Positions 16,392 through 25,000 of a stretch of 64,000 nt of DNA are shown here, piece by piece. The translations under genes were made by a program, and so were the position numbers. Origin of the DNA: Limnohabitans sp. 2KL-17 (GTDB lineage: Bacteria; Pseudomonadota; Gammaproteobacteria; Burkholderiales; Burkholderiaceae_C). The stretch is taken from assembly GCF_003063415.1 (NCBI RefSeq), contig NZ_NESK01000024.1:1-64000 (forward strand), written 5' to 3'. The notes beneath the pieces are model-generated. The model worked only from the letters and a program-made list of their open reading frames with translations. It searched no databases and was not told where the DNA came from. Positions within the stretch are counted from its first letter, which is position 1. Each line of letters starts with the position of its first letter.

Positions 16392-17648
16392 TTACTGGTA
16401 GCTGCGGGCGTCTTCAATGACCTTGCCGTCATTGGCCAGACTGCCAGGGGCCACCAGATGGACGTCGCCACGCAATTTGGTCACATCGCGCACAGCCTCA
16501 GAGACCCTCTGCTTGAGAGCGTCGTCGGCCAAACGGTCGGTTTCCACGTGCAGCGCCATCTGGTCATTGGCCATTTCACCAGTCACCACCAAACGGGCCT
16601 TCGTGAGTTCGGGAAAGCGTTTAACGATTTCGGCCACCTGAGCCGGATGCACAAACATGCCCCGGATCTTGGTGGTCTGGTCGGCGCGACCCATCCAGCC
16701 CTTGATGCGCAAACCGGTGCGTCCCGTAGGGCAGGTGCCAGTCAATATGGCCGACAGGTCACCCGTGCCAAACCGCACCAAAGGGTAGTCGGGGTTGAGC
16801 GAGGTCACCACCAACTCACCCACTTCGCCTTCGGGCACTGGGTCGCCGGTGCCAGGGCGCACGATCTCAACGATCACGCCTTCGTCCAGCACCAAGCCTT
16901 CACGCGACGCCGTCTCGTAGGCGATCAGGCCCACATCGGCCGTGGCGTAGCACTGGTAGGCGTCCACGCCGTGCGCTGTGATCCAGTCGCGCAGGCTGGG
17001 CGGGAAAGCCTCGCCTGACACCAAGGCCTTGCGTAAGCTGGGCAAGGTCACGCCCATCTCGGCGGTTTTTTCGAGGATGATTTTCAGAAAGCTGGGCGTG
17101 CCGATGTAGCCCGCAGGCTGCAACTCGGCCATGGCGCCCACCTGTTGCTCGGTCTGACCCGTACCGCCCGCAAACACCGTGCAACCCAGCGCATGGGCAC
17201 CCGTTTCCATCATCGAGCCTGCGGGGGTGAAGTGGTAACTGAAACAGTTGTGAATCAGGTCACCCGGGCGAAAGCCTGCCGCAAAAATGGCCCGCGCCAT
17301 GCGCCAGTAATCGGCACGTGTGCCTTCGGGCTCATAAATGGTGCCGGGGCTGGCAAACACACGGGGCATGGTTTTGCCAAAACCAAGGGTACTGAAGCCG
17401 CCGAACACCGAACCCCCAGCGGCACGAGCCGATTTTTGGCGATCAAGCAATTCATGTTTGCGAATCACAGGCAATCGGGCCAGTGCAGCGCGGTTGTGCA
17501 CGCTGGCAGCATCCACATCCTTGAGCAATTCGGCAAATGCCGGTGCGTGGGCCTTGGCATGGGCGACCTGCGCGGGCAAAACGGCCATCAAAGCGGCTTC
17601 TCGGTCTTGTGGCGTGCGTGTTTCCAACGCATCAAAGTGCTGAGGCAT
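16392..17648 (-). CDS. PaaK-like (phenylacetate-CoA ligase type) AMP-forming ligase
   Basis: A 418-aa member of the adenylate-forming enzymes with the PaaK layout: F-x-x-x-G-FSTLGFGKTMPRVFASPGTIYEPEGT in place of the usual P-loop, FNCFSYHFTPAGSMMETGAHALGC-type substrate region, YIGTPSFLKIILEK, LVSGEAFPPSLR, ATADVGLIAYE and FGTGDLSAI, then a C-terminal lid (KIRGMFVHPAQVAEI). Such enzymes attach CoA to aromatic or other carboxylic acids. It is the last gene of the minus-strand uptake cluster, 54 nt after livF. The exact acid cannot be told. The family call is firm, the substrate open. Confidence 0.85.
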   Translation of the reverse strand: MPQHFDALETRTPQDREAALMAVLPAQVAHAKAHAPAFAELLKDVDAASVHNRAALARLPVIRKHELLDRQKSARAAGGSVFGGFSTLGFGKTMPRVFASPGTIYEPEGTRADYWRMARAIFAAGFRPGDLIHNCFSYHFTPAGSMMETGAHALGCTVFAGGTGQTEQQVGAMAELQPAGYIGTPSFLKIILEKTAEMGVTLPSLRKALVSGEAFPPSLRDWITAHGVDAYQCYATADVGLIAYETASREGLVLDEGVIVEIVRPGTGDPVPEGEVGELVVTSLNPDYPLVRFGTGDLSAILTGTCPTGRTGLRIKGWMGRADQTTKIRGMFVHPAQVAEIVKRFPELTKARLVVTGEMANDQMALHVETDRLADDALKQRVSEAVRDVTKLRGDVHLVAPGSLANDGKVIEDARSYQ

Positions 17649-17702
17649 GGATGTCTTTCTGGGGTACTGCTGGAAGAAAGGAATAGGCCAAGGGTCAGCG
17701 CA

Positions 17703-18512
17703 TCAAGCCAACCAGCGTTTACGGCGCTTGTAGCTCTTGACATCCTTGAAGCTCTTGCGCTCACCGCCGCCCATGCCCAGGTAAAACTCTTTCACGTCTT
17801 CGTTGGTGCGCAGGTCTTCAGCCACACCGTCCATCACCACGCGGCCCGACTCCATGATGTAGCCATAGTCGGCGAACTTCAGGGCCATGTTGGTGTTTTG
17901 TTCCGCGATCAGGAAAGTGACTTTTTCCTTCTCGTTCAGGTCCTTGACGATGTTGAAGACCTCTTCAACGATCTGCGGCGCCAAGCCCATGGAGGGCTCA
18001 TCAAGCAGCACCATGTTGGGGTTGGACATCAAGGCGCGGCCAATCGCGCACATCTGCTGCTCCCCGCCCGAGGTGTAGGCCGCTTGCGATGTGCGGCGGG
18101 TCTTGAGGCGCGGGAAATAGTTGTAAACCTTTTCCAGGTTGGCCGCGATCTCACCCTTGTCGGTGCGTGTGTAGCTGCCGGTCATCAGGTTTTCTTCGAT
18201 CGTCAGGTGCGCAAAGCAATGGCGACCCTCCATGACCTGCACCACGCCCCGGTTCACCAAGTCGGCAGGTGACAGGTTTTCAATGCGTTCACCGCGCAAC
18301 TCAATACTGCCCTTGGTGACTTCACCGCGCTCGCCCTTGAGCAAGTTGGAGACCGCGCGCAAGGTGGTGGTTTTGCCGGCGCCATTGCCGCCCAGTAAGG
18401 CCACGATGCCACGCTCGGGCACTTGCAATGAAACGCCCTTGAGCACCAAGATGACGTGGTTATAAATGACTTCGATGCCATTGACGTTGAGAATGATTTT
18501 TTTGTCACTCAT
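17703..18512 (-). CDS. livF: Branched-chain amino acid-type ABC transporter ATP-binding protein LivF
   Basis: One of the two ATPases of a LIV/HAAT-type importer. The 269-aa protein has Walker A GGNGAGKTT, Q-loop region VMEGRHCFAHLTIEENL, signature TSGGEQQMCAIGRALM (the usual LSGGQ is replaced by TSGGE), Walker B MVLLDEPSMGL and the switch histidine position occupied by Q in IAEQN, as is normal for LivF. A lysine/arginine-rich tail (YKRRKRW) follows the usual end. Separated from livK by 120 nt containing a strong hairpin, it is still on the same strand and probably in the same operon. Confidence 0.9.
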   Translation of the reverse strand: MSDKKIILNVNGIEVIYNHVILVLKGVSLQVPERGIVALLGGNGAGKTTTLRAVSNLLKGERGEVTKGSIELRGERIENLSPADLVNRGVVQVMEGRHCFAHLTIEENLMTGSYTRTDKGEIAANLEKVYNYFPRLKTRRTSQAAYTSGGEQQMCAIGRALMSNPNMVLLDEPSMGLAPQIVEEVFNIVKDLNEKEKVTFLIAEQNTNMALKFADYGYIMESGRVVMDGVAEDLRTNEDVKEFYLGMGGGERKSFKDVKSYKRRKRWLA

Positions 18513-18579
18513 CGAATTTACCTTTTCTACTTTAGAGGTTCACCCCAGATGAAACAGCTGCACGCAAGGGTTTCATGTG

Positions 18580-18599
18580 GCAGCTGCCGAAGCAGCTGC
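18580..18599 (-). other. Strong hairpin between livK and livF
   Basis: GCAGCTGC (18580-18587) and GCAGCTGC (18592-18599) pair over 8 bp around a 4-nt loop; on the transcribed minus strand the loop reads TTCG, a stable tetraloop. No T-run follows, so it is not a classical terminator. Placed directly after the receptor gene, it could protect the livK message from 3' decay and set a higher receptor-to-ATPase ratio; this is inference. Confidence 0.55.
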
Positions 18600-18632
18600 A
18601 GCCCACCGCTTGCGCGGCAGACTTGGCACCGA

Positions 18633-19970
18633 TCAGGACTGGCAATCCGCAGGGGTACGGCGTGTCAGCTTCTTCTCGGACGCATACTTGTCGGCAGAAG
18701 ACTTCACCATAGGCTTGATGATTTGCTCATCGGCCTGAAGCCAATCAGAGGCCCAGACAAATTTGCTGCCATCCCATGTGTGGACACGTGCCCATGCAGA
18801 GCCCATGTGGTCAGCACAAGAGGTCGACACGGGACGCATCACACCCTTGAAACCGAGCGCATCGAGCTTGGGCTGTGTCAGGTTCAGGTTTTCATAACCC
18901 CAACGGGCCTGCTCACCGGTCATGGGCTTGCCCTTACCGTACTTCTCTTGGGCCTGGCGCACGCCCTCAACGGCCAACATGGCACCCACAACACCGCGCA
19001 TGTAGAGAACCTCACCCACTTCAGCCTTGGGGCCTGTGCCCTGGCCTTTGTCATGCACTTTGGCCAGGATTTCCTTGACCACAGCCGCCTGAGGTTCTGC
19101 GCCGTGTTGCATCATCACCGCGTTGTAGCCTTTGGCCGCAGCGCCAATGTCCTTGATGTCCGGCTCAGCGCCAGACCACCAGGTGCCAAACATTTTTTCA
19201 CGGGGATAACCTGTTGCAATGGCCTCCTTGATCGATGTAGCGGTCATGACACCCCAGGTTTGCAACATCACGTAGTCAGGCCGCTGCTGGCGAATTTGCA
19301 ACCAGATGGCTTTTTGTTCTACCCCAGGGGCAGGAATCGGCAGCAACTGCAGTGTGAAGCCATGCATTGCAGCACGCTCTTGCACGATGGGCAGCAGTTC
19401 TTTGCCAAACGGGCTGTCGTGGTAACCCACCGCAATTTTTTTGCCCTTGAGCTTGTCCCAACCACCGGCTTCTTTGGCAATGTGTTGCAGCACGACATCG
19501 CCAGCCACCCAGTAATGTCCAATCAACGGGAAGTTCCATTTGAAGACGCCGCCATCTGCCGAATCACTGCGGCCGTAGCCTGATGTGATCATGGGAATCT
19601 TGTCGCCAGGAATTTTTTCGGTCAACGCAAAAGTGATACCGGTGGACAAGGGCTGAAATACGGTGGCGCCGCCGTGCTTGCCCTTGAGTCGCTCGTAGCA
19701 CTCAACACCACGGTCTGTGGCGTAGGCCGTTTCACACTCTTCAACCAGTGTTTTGACGCCGTTGATGCCGCCACGCAAATTGACCAGCTTCATGTAGTCG
19801 GCATAGCCGTTTGCAAACGGTGTTGCATTGGGGGCAACAGGACCGGTACGCCCGGTCAAGCTGGGGAAAAACTGTACTTTCTCTTGCGCCAAAACCAGCG
19901 TGCTGGTCACTGCCGCAGAGAAACCCGCACAAGCCAGAGTGGCCAGCAAGGCTATTTTTTTGAGTTTCAT
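18633..19970 (-). CDS. ABC transporter substrate-binding protein (LivK/HAAT type)
   Basis: Periplasmic receptor of the importer, 445 aa including a signal peptide (KKIALLATLACAGFSAAVTS, then LVLAQ). The start at 19970 has GAAGGAGA 8 nt upstream; an open extension to 20018 is not needed. Periplasmic-binding-protein-type-1 features: LTGRTGPVAPNATPFANGYADY, VNLRGGINGVK, later KKIAVGYHDSPFGKE and PDYVMLQTWGVM. Longer than LivK itself (about 370 aa), it matches the receptors found next to acyl-CoA synthetases in Burkholderiales, which are thought to carry aromatic or fatty acids. Flanked by livM and livF on the same strand. Confidence 0.87.
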   Translation of the reverse strand: MKLKKIALLATLACAGFSAAVTSTLVLAQEKVQFFPSLTGRTGPVAPNATPFANGYADYMKLVNLRGGINGVKTLVEECETAYATDRGVECYERLKGKHGGATVFQPLSTGITFALTEKIPGDKIPMITSGYGRSDSADGGVFKWNFPLIGHYWVAGDVVLQHIAKEAGGWDKLKGKKIAVGYHDSPFGKELLPIVQERAAMHGFTLQLLPIPAPGVEQKAIWLQIRQQRPDYVMLQTWGVMTATSIKEAIATGYPREKMFGTWWSGAEPDIKDIGAAAKGYNAVMMQHGAEPQAAVVKEILAKVHDKGQGTGPKAEVGEVLYMRGVVGAMLAVEGVRQAQEKYGKGKPMTGEQARWGYENLNLTQPKLDALGFKGVMRPVSTSCADHMGSAWARVHTWDGSKFVWASDWLQADEQIIKPMVKSSADKYASEKKLTRRTPADCQS

Positions 19971-20077
19971 GAAACTGTCTCCTTCAATCATTTGTGAAAA
20001 AATCAATGGGCCCATCATTCAAGTTTCGCGGGTGTTTGCAAACGCTGTCACCAGACGCATGCAACACACCCCCTCAC

Positions 20078-21154
20078 TCAGTGCGGGAAGGGCCACAACC
20101 GCAACTTCTGCTTGGCAATGCTCCAGAGTTTGGCCAAACCATGAGGCTCGGCAATCAAGAACCAGACAATCAATGCGCCAAAAATCATGTACTCAGCGTG
20201 CGATACGGTCGCCGTGGAAATCTCTACACCGACCAACAAGCCCAAAGCAGGCAAAAACTGGTTCAGGAAAATTGGCAAGACCACGATGAAGGCTGCGCCA
20301 AAGAAGCTGCCCATGATGGAACCCATCCCGCCAATGATCACCATGAACAACAGCTGAAATGAACGGTCGATGGAAAAGGCAGCCGGCTCCCAAGAACCCA
20401 GGTGCACAAAGCCCCACAAACCACCCGCTACGCCAACAATGAAAGAACTGACGGCAAATGCGCTGAGTTTGGCGTACATGGGGCGAATCCCGATGACCGC
20501 AGCAGCAACGTCCATGTCTCGAATGGCCATCCACTCACGGCCAATGGCCGAGCGCACCAGGTTTTTGGCGAGCAGGCCAAAGACCACCAGAAAAGCCAAT
20601 GCAAACAGGTATTTTTCAACCGGTGTGTTGATGACCCAACCCATCACCTGCAAATCAGACACCGCCACCGAGCCCGATGAACTGTTGTTGGTGAACCAGC
20701 CAATCCGGCTGAAGGCCCAATCGCAAAAAAACTGTGCCGCCAAGGTCGCGACGGCCAGGTACAAACCCTTCACCCGCAAACTGGGAACACCAAAAACAAT
20801 GCCCACCAAGGTGGCAAAAAAACCGCCTGACAAAAGCGCCAATATCACCGGCATGCCTTCAATGCGCACATAGGTGTTGTAGGCCATGTAAGCCCCCACA
20901 GCCATGAAGGCTCCAGAGCCCAGTGAAATTTGCCCGCAATATCCGACCAATATATTGACCCCCAAGGCCGCCAGGGACAGGATCAAGAAGGGGATCAAAA
21001 TGGCGCGGAACATGTACTCATCGGCGAACATGGGAACGCCAAAAATAGCGAATGCAATGAGGGTCAAAATAACCCAACGGTCTTGCGCGATGGCAAAGAT
21101 CTGCTGATCGCTGCGATAGGATGTTTTGAACTGACCGTTTTCTCTGTAGAACAT
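20078..21154 (-). CDS. livM: Branched-chain amino acid-type ABC transporter permease LivM
   Basis: A 358-aa integral membrane protein with about ten hydrophobic segments. LivM marks are ALGVNILVGYCGQISLGSGAFMAVGAYMAY near residue 65, VFGVPSLRVKGLYLAVATLAAQF, and in the cytoplasmic loop SAIGREWMAIRDMDVAAAVIGI, the EAA-like contact to the ATPases, then GGMGSIMGSFFGAAF. Together with LivH it forms the membrane channel. It follows livH with a 9-nt gap, so the two are translated together. Confidence 0.92.
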   Translation of the reverse strand: MFYRENGQFKTSYRSDQQIFAIAQDRWVILTLIAFAIFGVPMFADEYMFRAILIPFLILSLAALGVNILVGYCGQISLGSGAFMAVGAYMAYNTYVRIEGMPVILALLSGGFFATLVGIVFGVPSLRVKGLYLAVATLAAQFFCDWAFSRIGWFTNNSSSGSVAVSDLQVMGWVINTPVEKYLFALAFLVVFGLLAKNLVRSAIGREWMAIRDMDVAAAVIGIRPMYAKLSAFAVSSFIVGVAGGLWGFVHLGSWEPAAFSIDRSFQLLFMVIIGGMGSIMGSFFGAAFIVVLPIFLNQFLPALGLLVGVEISTATVSHAEYMIFGALIVWFLIAEPHGLAKLWSIAKQKLRLWPFPH

Positions 21155-21163
21155 TTTGTTTCC

Positions 21164-22093
21164 TTAAACGCGGTCAATGATTTTTTCACCGAACAAGCCT
21201 TGCGGCCTGAACAGCAAGAACACCAGCGCCAGCATGTAGGCGAACCAGATCTCGATGCCTCCCCCCACATAGGGGCCCAGATACACCTCGGACAGTTTTT
21301 CGCCCACACCGATGATCAGACCGCCAATGATGGCGCCAGGCACCGAGGTCAGGCCACCCAAAATAATCACCGGTAAGGCACGCAAAGCCACAGTCGTCAA
21401 TGAAAACTGCACCCCCAGTTTTGAGCCCCAGATAATGCCGGCCACCAAGGCCGTGATGCCCGCTACAAACCACACAATCACCCAGATACGGTTCAGGGGA
21501 ATGCCGATCGACTGCGCCGCCTGGTGGTCATCGGCCACCGCACGCAAAGCGCGGCCTGTGCTGGTTTTCTGGAAAAACAGCGAAAGCACCACCACCAACA
21601 AAGCCGCAATGCAGGCCGCATAAACGTCTTCGAGGCTGATCAGCACGCCCCCAGGGAACATTGACTCAAACAAAAATACAGGCTCTTTGGGCATGCCCAC
21701 ATCGATTTTGTAAATGGCACTGCCAAAAATCGTTTGCCCCAACCCATCCAGAAAATATGTGATGCCCAGTGTGGCCATGAGCAAGGTCACGCCCTCCTGG
21801 TTCACCAAGTGGCGTAAAACCAGGCGTTCAATCAGCCAAGCAAGCACAAACATCACGGCAGCGGCCATTAAAAAAGCCAGCAGATTGCCGAGGAATTTGT
21901 TTTCCAATCCCAACCAACCCGGTATCCATTCCGAAAATCGGGCCATGGCCAACGCGGCAAAAAGCACCATCGCACCTTGTGCGAAATTGAACACGCCAGA
22001 GGCTTTGAAAATGAGCACAAAGCCCAAAGCCACCAGCGAATACAACATGCCCGCCATCAGGCCACCGAAAAGAGCTTCCAGAAAAAATGCCAT
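21164..22093 (-). CDS. livH: Branched-chain amino acid-type ABC transporter permease LivH
   Basis: A 309-aa membrane protein with eight or more hydrophobic helices. Family features: LFGGLMAGMLYSLVALGFVLIFKASGVFNFAQGAM at the N terminus, TLGITYFLDGL, and the ATPase-contact loop TGRALRAVADDHQAAQSIGIPLNRI, then ILGGLTSVPGAIIGGLIIGVGE. It partners LivM. The gap to livG is 12 nt, and all five importer genes are in one direction downstream of the acyl-CoA synthetase. Confidence 0.92.
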   Translation of the reverse strand: MAFFLEALFGGLMAGMLYSLVALGFVLIFKASGVFNFAQGAMVLFAALAMARFSEWIPGWLGLENKFLGNLLAFLMAAAVMFVLAWLIERLVLRHLVNQEGVTLLMATLGITYFLDGLGQTIFGSAIYKIDVGMPKEPVFLFESMFPGGVLISLEDVYAACIAALLVVVLSLFFQKTSTGRALRAVADDHQAAQSIGIPLNRIWVIVWFVAGITALVAGIIWGSKLGVQFSLTTVALRALPVIILGGLTSVPGAIIGGLIIGVGEKLSEVYLGPYVGGGIEIWFAYMLALVFLLFRPQGLFGEKIIDRV

Positions 22094-22105
22094 GTCTATT
22101 TCTCC

Positions 22106-22888
22106 TCAATGACTCGTGCCCAGATAGGCACTGATCACTTCTTCGTTGTTGCGCACTTCTTCAGGCGTTCCGTCACCGATTTTTTTGCCGTAATCCAGCA
22201 CCACCACGCGGTCCGAGATGTCCATCACCACGCCCATGTCGTGCTCAATCAACACAATGGTCGAGCCGAATTCGTCGTTCACATCCAGAATAAAGCGGCA
22301 CATGTCCTGCTTTTCTTCCATGTTCATGCCGGCCATCGGTTCGTCCAGCAAGAGCACTTGCGGCTCCATGGCCAGTGCGCGGCCCAAGTCCACCCGCTTT
22401 TGCAAACCGTAGGGCAATTGGCCCACGGCCGTCTTGCGAAACGCCTGGATTTCGAGAAAGTCGATGATGTGCTCGACAAACTCGCGGTGCTCTTCCTCCT
22501 CACGCTGGGCAGGCCCAATGCGCAAGGCCTGCATGAACAGGTTGCTTTTGATGCGCAGATTGCGGCCCGTCATGATGTTGTCGATCACGCTCATGCCCTT
22601 GAACAAGGCCAGGTTCTGGAAAGTGCGGGCAATGCCCATTTCGGCGACCTGGCGGCTGTTCATGTGGTCAAAAGTCTGGCCACGGAAGCTGATCGTGCCC
22701 TCTTGGGGTTGGTAAACGCCATTGATGCAGTTGAGCATCGAACTTTTACCAGCGCCATTGGGGCCAATGATGGCGCGCACTTCGTGTTCACGCACATTGA
22801 AGGAGATGTCGGTCAGCGCCTTGACGCCGCCAAATCGCAAACTGATGTTGTTGACATCCAGAACGACGTCACCGGTTTTTTTGGTCAT
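22106..22888 (-). CDS. livG: Branched-chain amino acid-type ABC transporter ATP-binding protein LivG
   Basis: The second ATPase of the importer, 260 aa. Walker A GPNGAGKSS, Q-loop region GIARTFQNLALF, signature PYGLQKRVDLGRAL (the LivG form of LSGGQ), Walker B VLLLDEPMAGMN and H-loop IEHDMGVVMDISDRVVVLDYG, ending in the LivG-specific EEVRNNEEVISAYLG. Its ATG overlaps the stop of the acyl-CoA synthetase gene (ATGA), which ties importer and ligase into one translation unit. Confidence 0.93.
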   Translation of the reverse strand: MTKKTGDVVLDVNNISLRFGGVKALTDISFNVREHEVRAIIGPNGAGKSSMLNCINGVYQPQEGTISFRGQTFDHMNSRQVAEMGIARTFQNLALFKGMSVIDNIMTGRNLRIKSNLFMQALRIGPAQREEEEHREFVEHIIDFLEIQAFRKTAVGQLPYGLQKRVDLGRALAMEPQVLLLDEPMAGMNMEEKQDMCRFILDVNDEFGSTIVLIEHDMGVVMDISDRVVVLDYGKKIGDGTPEEVRNNEEVISAYLGTSH

Positions 22889-24831
22889 GCTGCTGCCTTC
22901 ACAGGTGTGAATGTCTTGGCGTCTGAGATCTGCAAGGTCGCACTCACGCTGCCGGTGCGGCCATCTTCGAACTTCACCACCGTCTCGATGAACTGCTCGG
23001 TTTTTCCTTCGTACAAGCCGTCCACCAGCGGCTTGTATTTATCAGCAATAAAGCCACGGCGGACCTTGTTGGTGCGGGTCAGCTCGCCGTCATCGGCATC
23101 CAGTTCCTTGTGCAAAATCAGGAAGCGTGAAACCTGGCTGCCAGCCAGCAAAGCGTCTTCGGCCAGGTCGGCGTTGACTTTTTCCACACACTCTTTGATC
23201 AGCTGGTAGACCTCGGGCTTTTGCGCCAAGTCGGTGTAGCCCGCATATGGCAAATTGCGCCGCTCGGCCCAGTTGCCCACGGCGTCAAAATCGATGTTGA
23301 TCATCACGCAGACTTTTTCGCGCTGGTCACCGTAGGCCACCACCTCCTTGATGTGCGGGAAAAACTTAAGCTTGTTCTCCACATATTTGGGGGCGAACAT
23401 CGCGCCGTCGTTGACCCCGCCCTTGATGCGGCCCACGTCTTTCACGCGGTCAATGATCTTGAGGTGGCCGTGGCTGTCAATGAAACCCGCATCGCTGGTG
23501 TGGTACCAACCATCCGCAGTCAACACCTCGGCAGTGGCCTCCGGGTTTTTGTAATAGCCTTTGAGCAATCCAGGCGACTTGACCAGAATTTCGCCGTCGT
23601 CAGCGACCTTGATCTCCACGCCTTTGCAGGGCACGCCAACGGTGTCGGCACGCGCTTCGTTGTCAGGCTGCAGGCAAACAAACACCGCCGTTTCGGTGGA
23701 TCCGTAAAGCTGCTTGATGTTCACACCAATGGATCGGAAAAACGTGAACAAATCGGGGCCGATGGCTTCACCTGCGGTGTAAGCCACACGCACGCGGCTG
23801 AAACCCATGTTGTTGCGCAAGGGGCCGTAGACCAACAGGTTGCCCATGGCATACAGCACGCGGTCTATCAAGCCGACGGAATGGCCGTCCATCATGGCAG
23901 GGCCGACTTTTTTGGCCACGGCCATGAAGTAATGAAATAGCTTGCGCATGAGCACACCTGCATCCTCCATGCGAATCATCACACTGGTCAGCATGCCCTC
24001 GAACACACGGGGCGGTGCAAAGTAATAGGTCGGGCCGATTTCCTTCAGGTCGATCGTGACCGTGGCCACCGACTCGGGGCAATTCACCACATAGCCACAC
24101 ACCAGCCACTGCGCATAGCTGAAGATGTTCTGGCCAATCCAGGCGGGTGGCATATAGGCCAGCACTTCTTCGGCGCTGGTCAGCTTGTCAAACTCTGCGC
24201 CGGCGTCAGCTCGGTCGATCAGGGAGCTGTGTGTGTGCACCACACCCTTGGGGTTGCCGGTGGTACCCGATGTGAAGAACATCGCGGCCACATCGGTGTA
24301 TTGGGCTTTGTCGACTTCTTCAGAGAAAAATTGGGGATGCTGCTTGCCAAATACGGCGCCAGCAGCCATCAGTTCTTCCAGAGAACCCAGACCGTCCTCG
24401 GTGTACTTGCGCAGGCCACGTGGGTCGTCGTAATAAATATGCGTCAGCTGCGGGCACTTTTCTCGCACCTCCAGCATCTTGTCGACCTGCTCCTGGTCTT
24501 CCACGACGCAAAAGCGCACTTCGGCATTGGTGATCGGAAAGACGCACTCTGCAGCAGATGCGTCCTGGTAGAGGGGCACGGGAATGGCACCCAGCGACTG
24601 CGCTGCCAGCATGGTGGCGTAAAGCCTGGGTCGGTTGGCGCCCGCCACGATCAGGTGCTCGCCGCGTTGCAAGCCCGCCTGGTGCAGGCCACACGCCACG
24701 GATTCGACCAATTGAGACAAGGCCGCCCAACTGGTGGCTTGCCAAATGCCGTATTCTTTTTCCCGCAATGCGGGCGCCGAGGGACGCTCGGCAGCGTGCT
24801 TGAGCAATAAACGAGGGAACGTTGTTTGCAT
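22885..24831 (-). CDS. AMP-dependent long-chain acyl-CoA synthetase-type ligase
   Basis: A 648-aa adenylate-forming enzyme. The ATP-binding signature MFFTSGTTGNPKGVVHTH lies near residue 190; YGSTETAVF and the hinge DGWYHTSDAG follow, and KDVGRIKGGVNDGAMFAPKYVE is the C-terminal lid entry. The tail RTNKVRRGFIADKYKPLV is typical of FadD15/ACSL-like synthetases. The reaction is acid + CoA + ATP to acyl-CoA. The frame is open to 24897, but the hydrophilic extension is not family-like, so 24831 is used. It heads the importer operon and overlaps livG by 4 nt, so the likely substrate is the acid brought in by that importer. Confidence 0.88.
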   Translation of the reverse strand: MQTTFPRLLLKHAAERPSAPALREKEYGIWQATSWAALSQLVESVACGLHQAGLQRGEHLIVAGANRPRLYATMLAAQSLGAIPVPLYQDASAAECVFPITNAEVRFCVVEDQEQVDKMLEVREKCPQLTHIYYDDPRGLRKYTEDGLGSLEELMAAGAVFGKQHPQFFSEEVDKAQYTDVAAMFFTSGTTGNPKGVVHTHSSLIDRADAGAEFDKLTSAEEVLAYMPPAWIGQNIFSYAQWLVCGYVVNCPESVATVTIDLKEIGPTYYFAPPRVFEGMLTSVMIRMEDAGVLMRKLFHYFMAVAKKVGPAMMDGHSVGLIDRVLYAMGNLLVYGPLRNNMGFSRVRVAYTAGEAIGPDLFTFFRSIGVNIKQLYGSTETAVFVCLQPDNEARADTVGVPCKGVEIKVADDGEILVKSPGLLKGYYKNPEATAEVLTADGWYHTSDAGFIDSHGHLKIIDRVKDVGRIKGGVNDGAMFAPKYVENKLKFFPHIKEVVAYGDQREKVCVMINIDFDAVGNWAERRNLPYAGYTDLAQKPEVYQLIKECVEKVNADLAEDALLAGSQVSRFLILHKELDADDGELTRTNKVRRGFIADKYKPLVDGLYEGKTEQFIETVVKFEDGRTGSVSATLQISDAKTFTPVKAAA

Positions 24832-24929
24832 GACCGGACCTGTCTCCAAAACTTTGACCTGAAACACCACATCCACCCTGAATGTTTGTTTATTCAAAAA
24901 TGAATGCTATGCCGCAGTTTGACGCCAAG

Positions 24930-24947
24930 TTGTCGTTTCAACGACAA
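24930..24947. promoter_or_regulatory. Palindromic operator candidate for the divergent CRP/FNR regulator
   Basis: TTGTCGTTTCAACGACAA is a perfect 8-bp inverted repeat around a 2-nt centre. It sits in the 169-bp divergent region, 98 bp from the synthetase start and 53 bp from the regulator start, and its half-site pattern (TTG...CAA) and size fit a CRP/FNR dimer. Binding is inferred from position and symmetry. Confidence 0.5.
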
Positions 24948-25000
24948 TTCAGGGAAGACCCCTAGCCCAACTGACCGCATCCTGACGAGCAGACCTTCGC

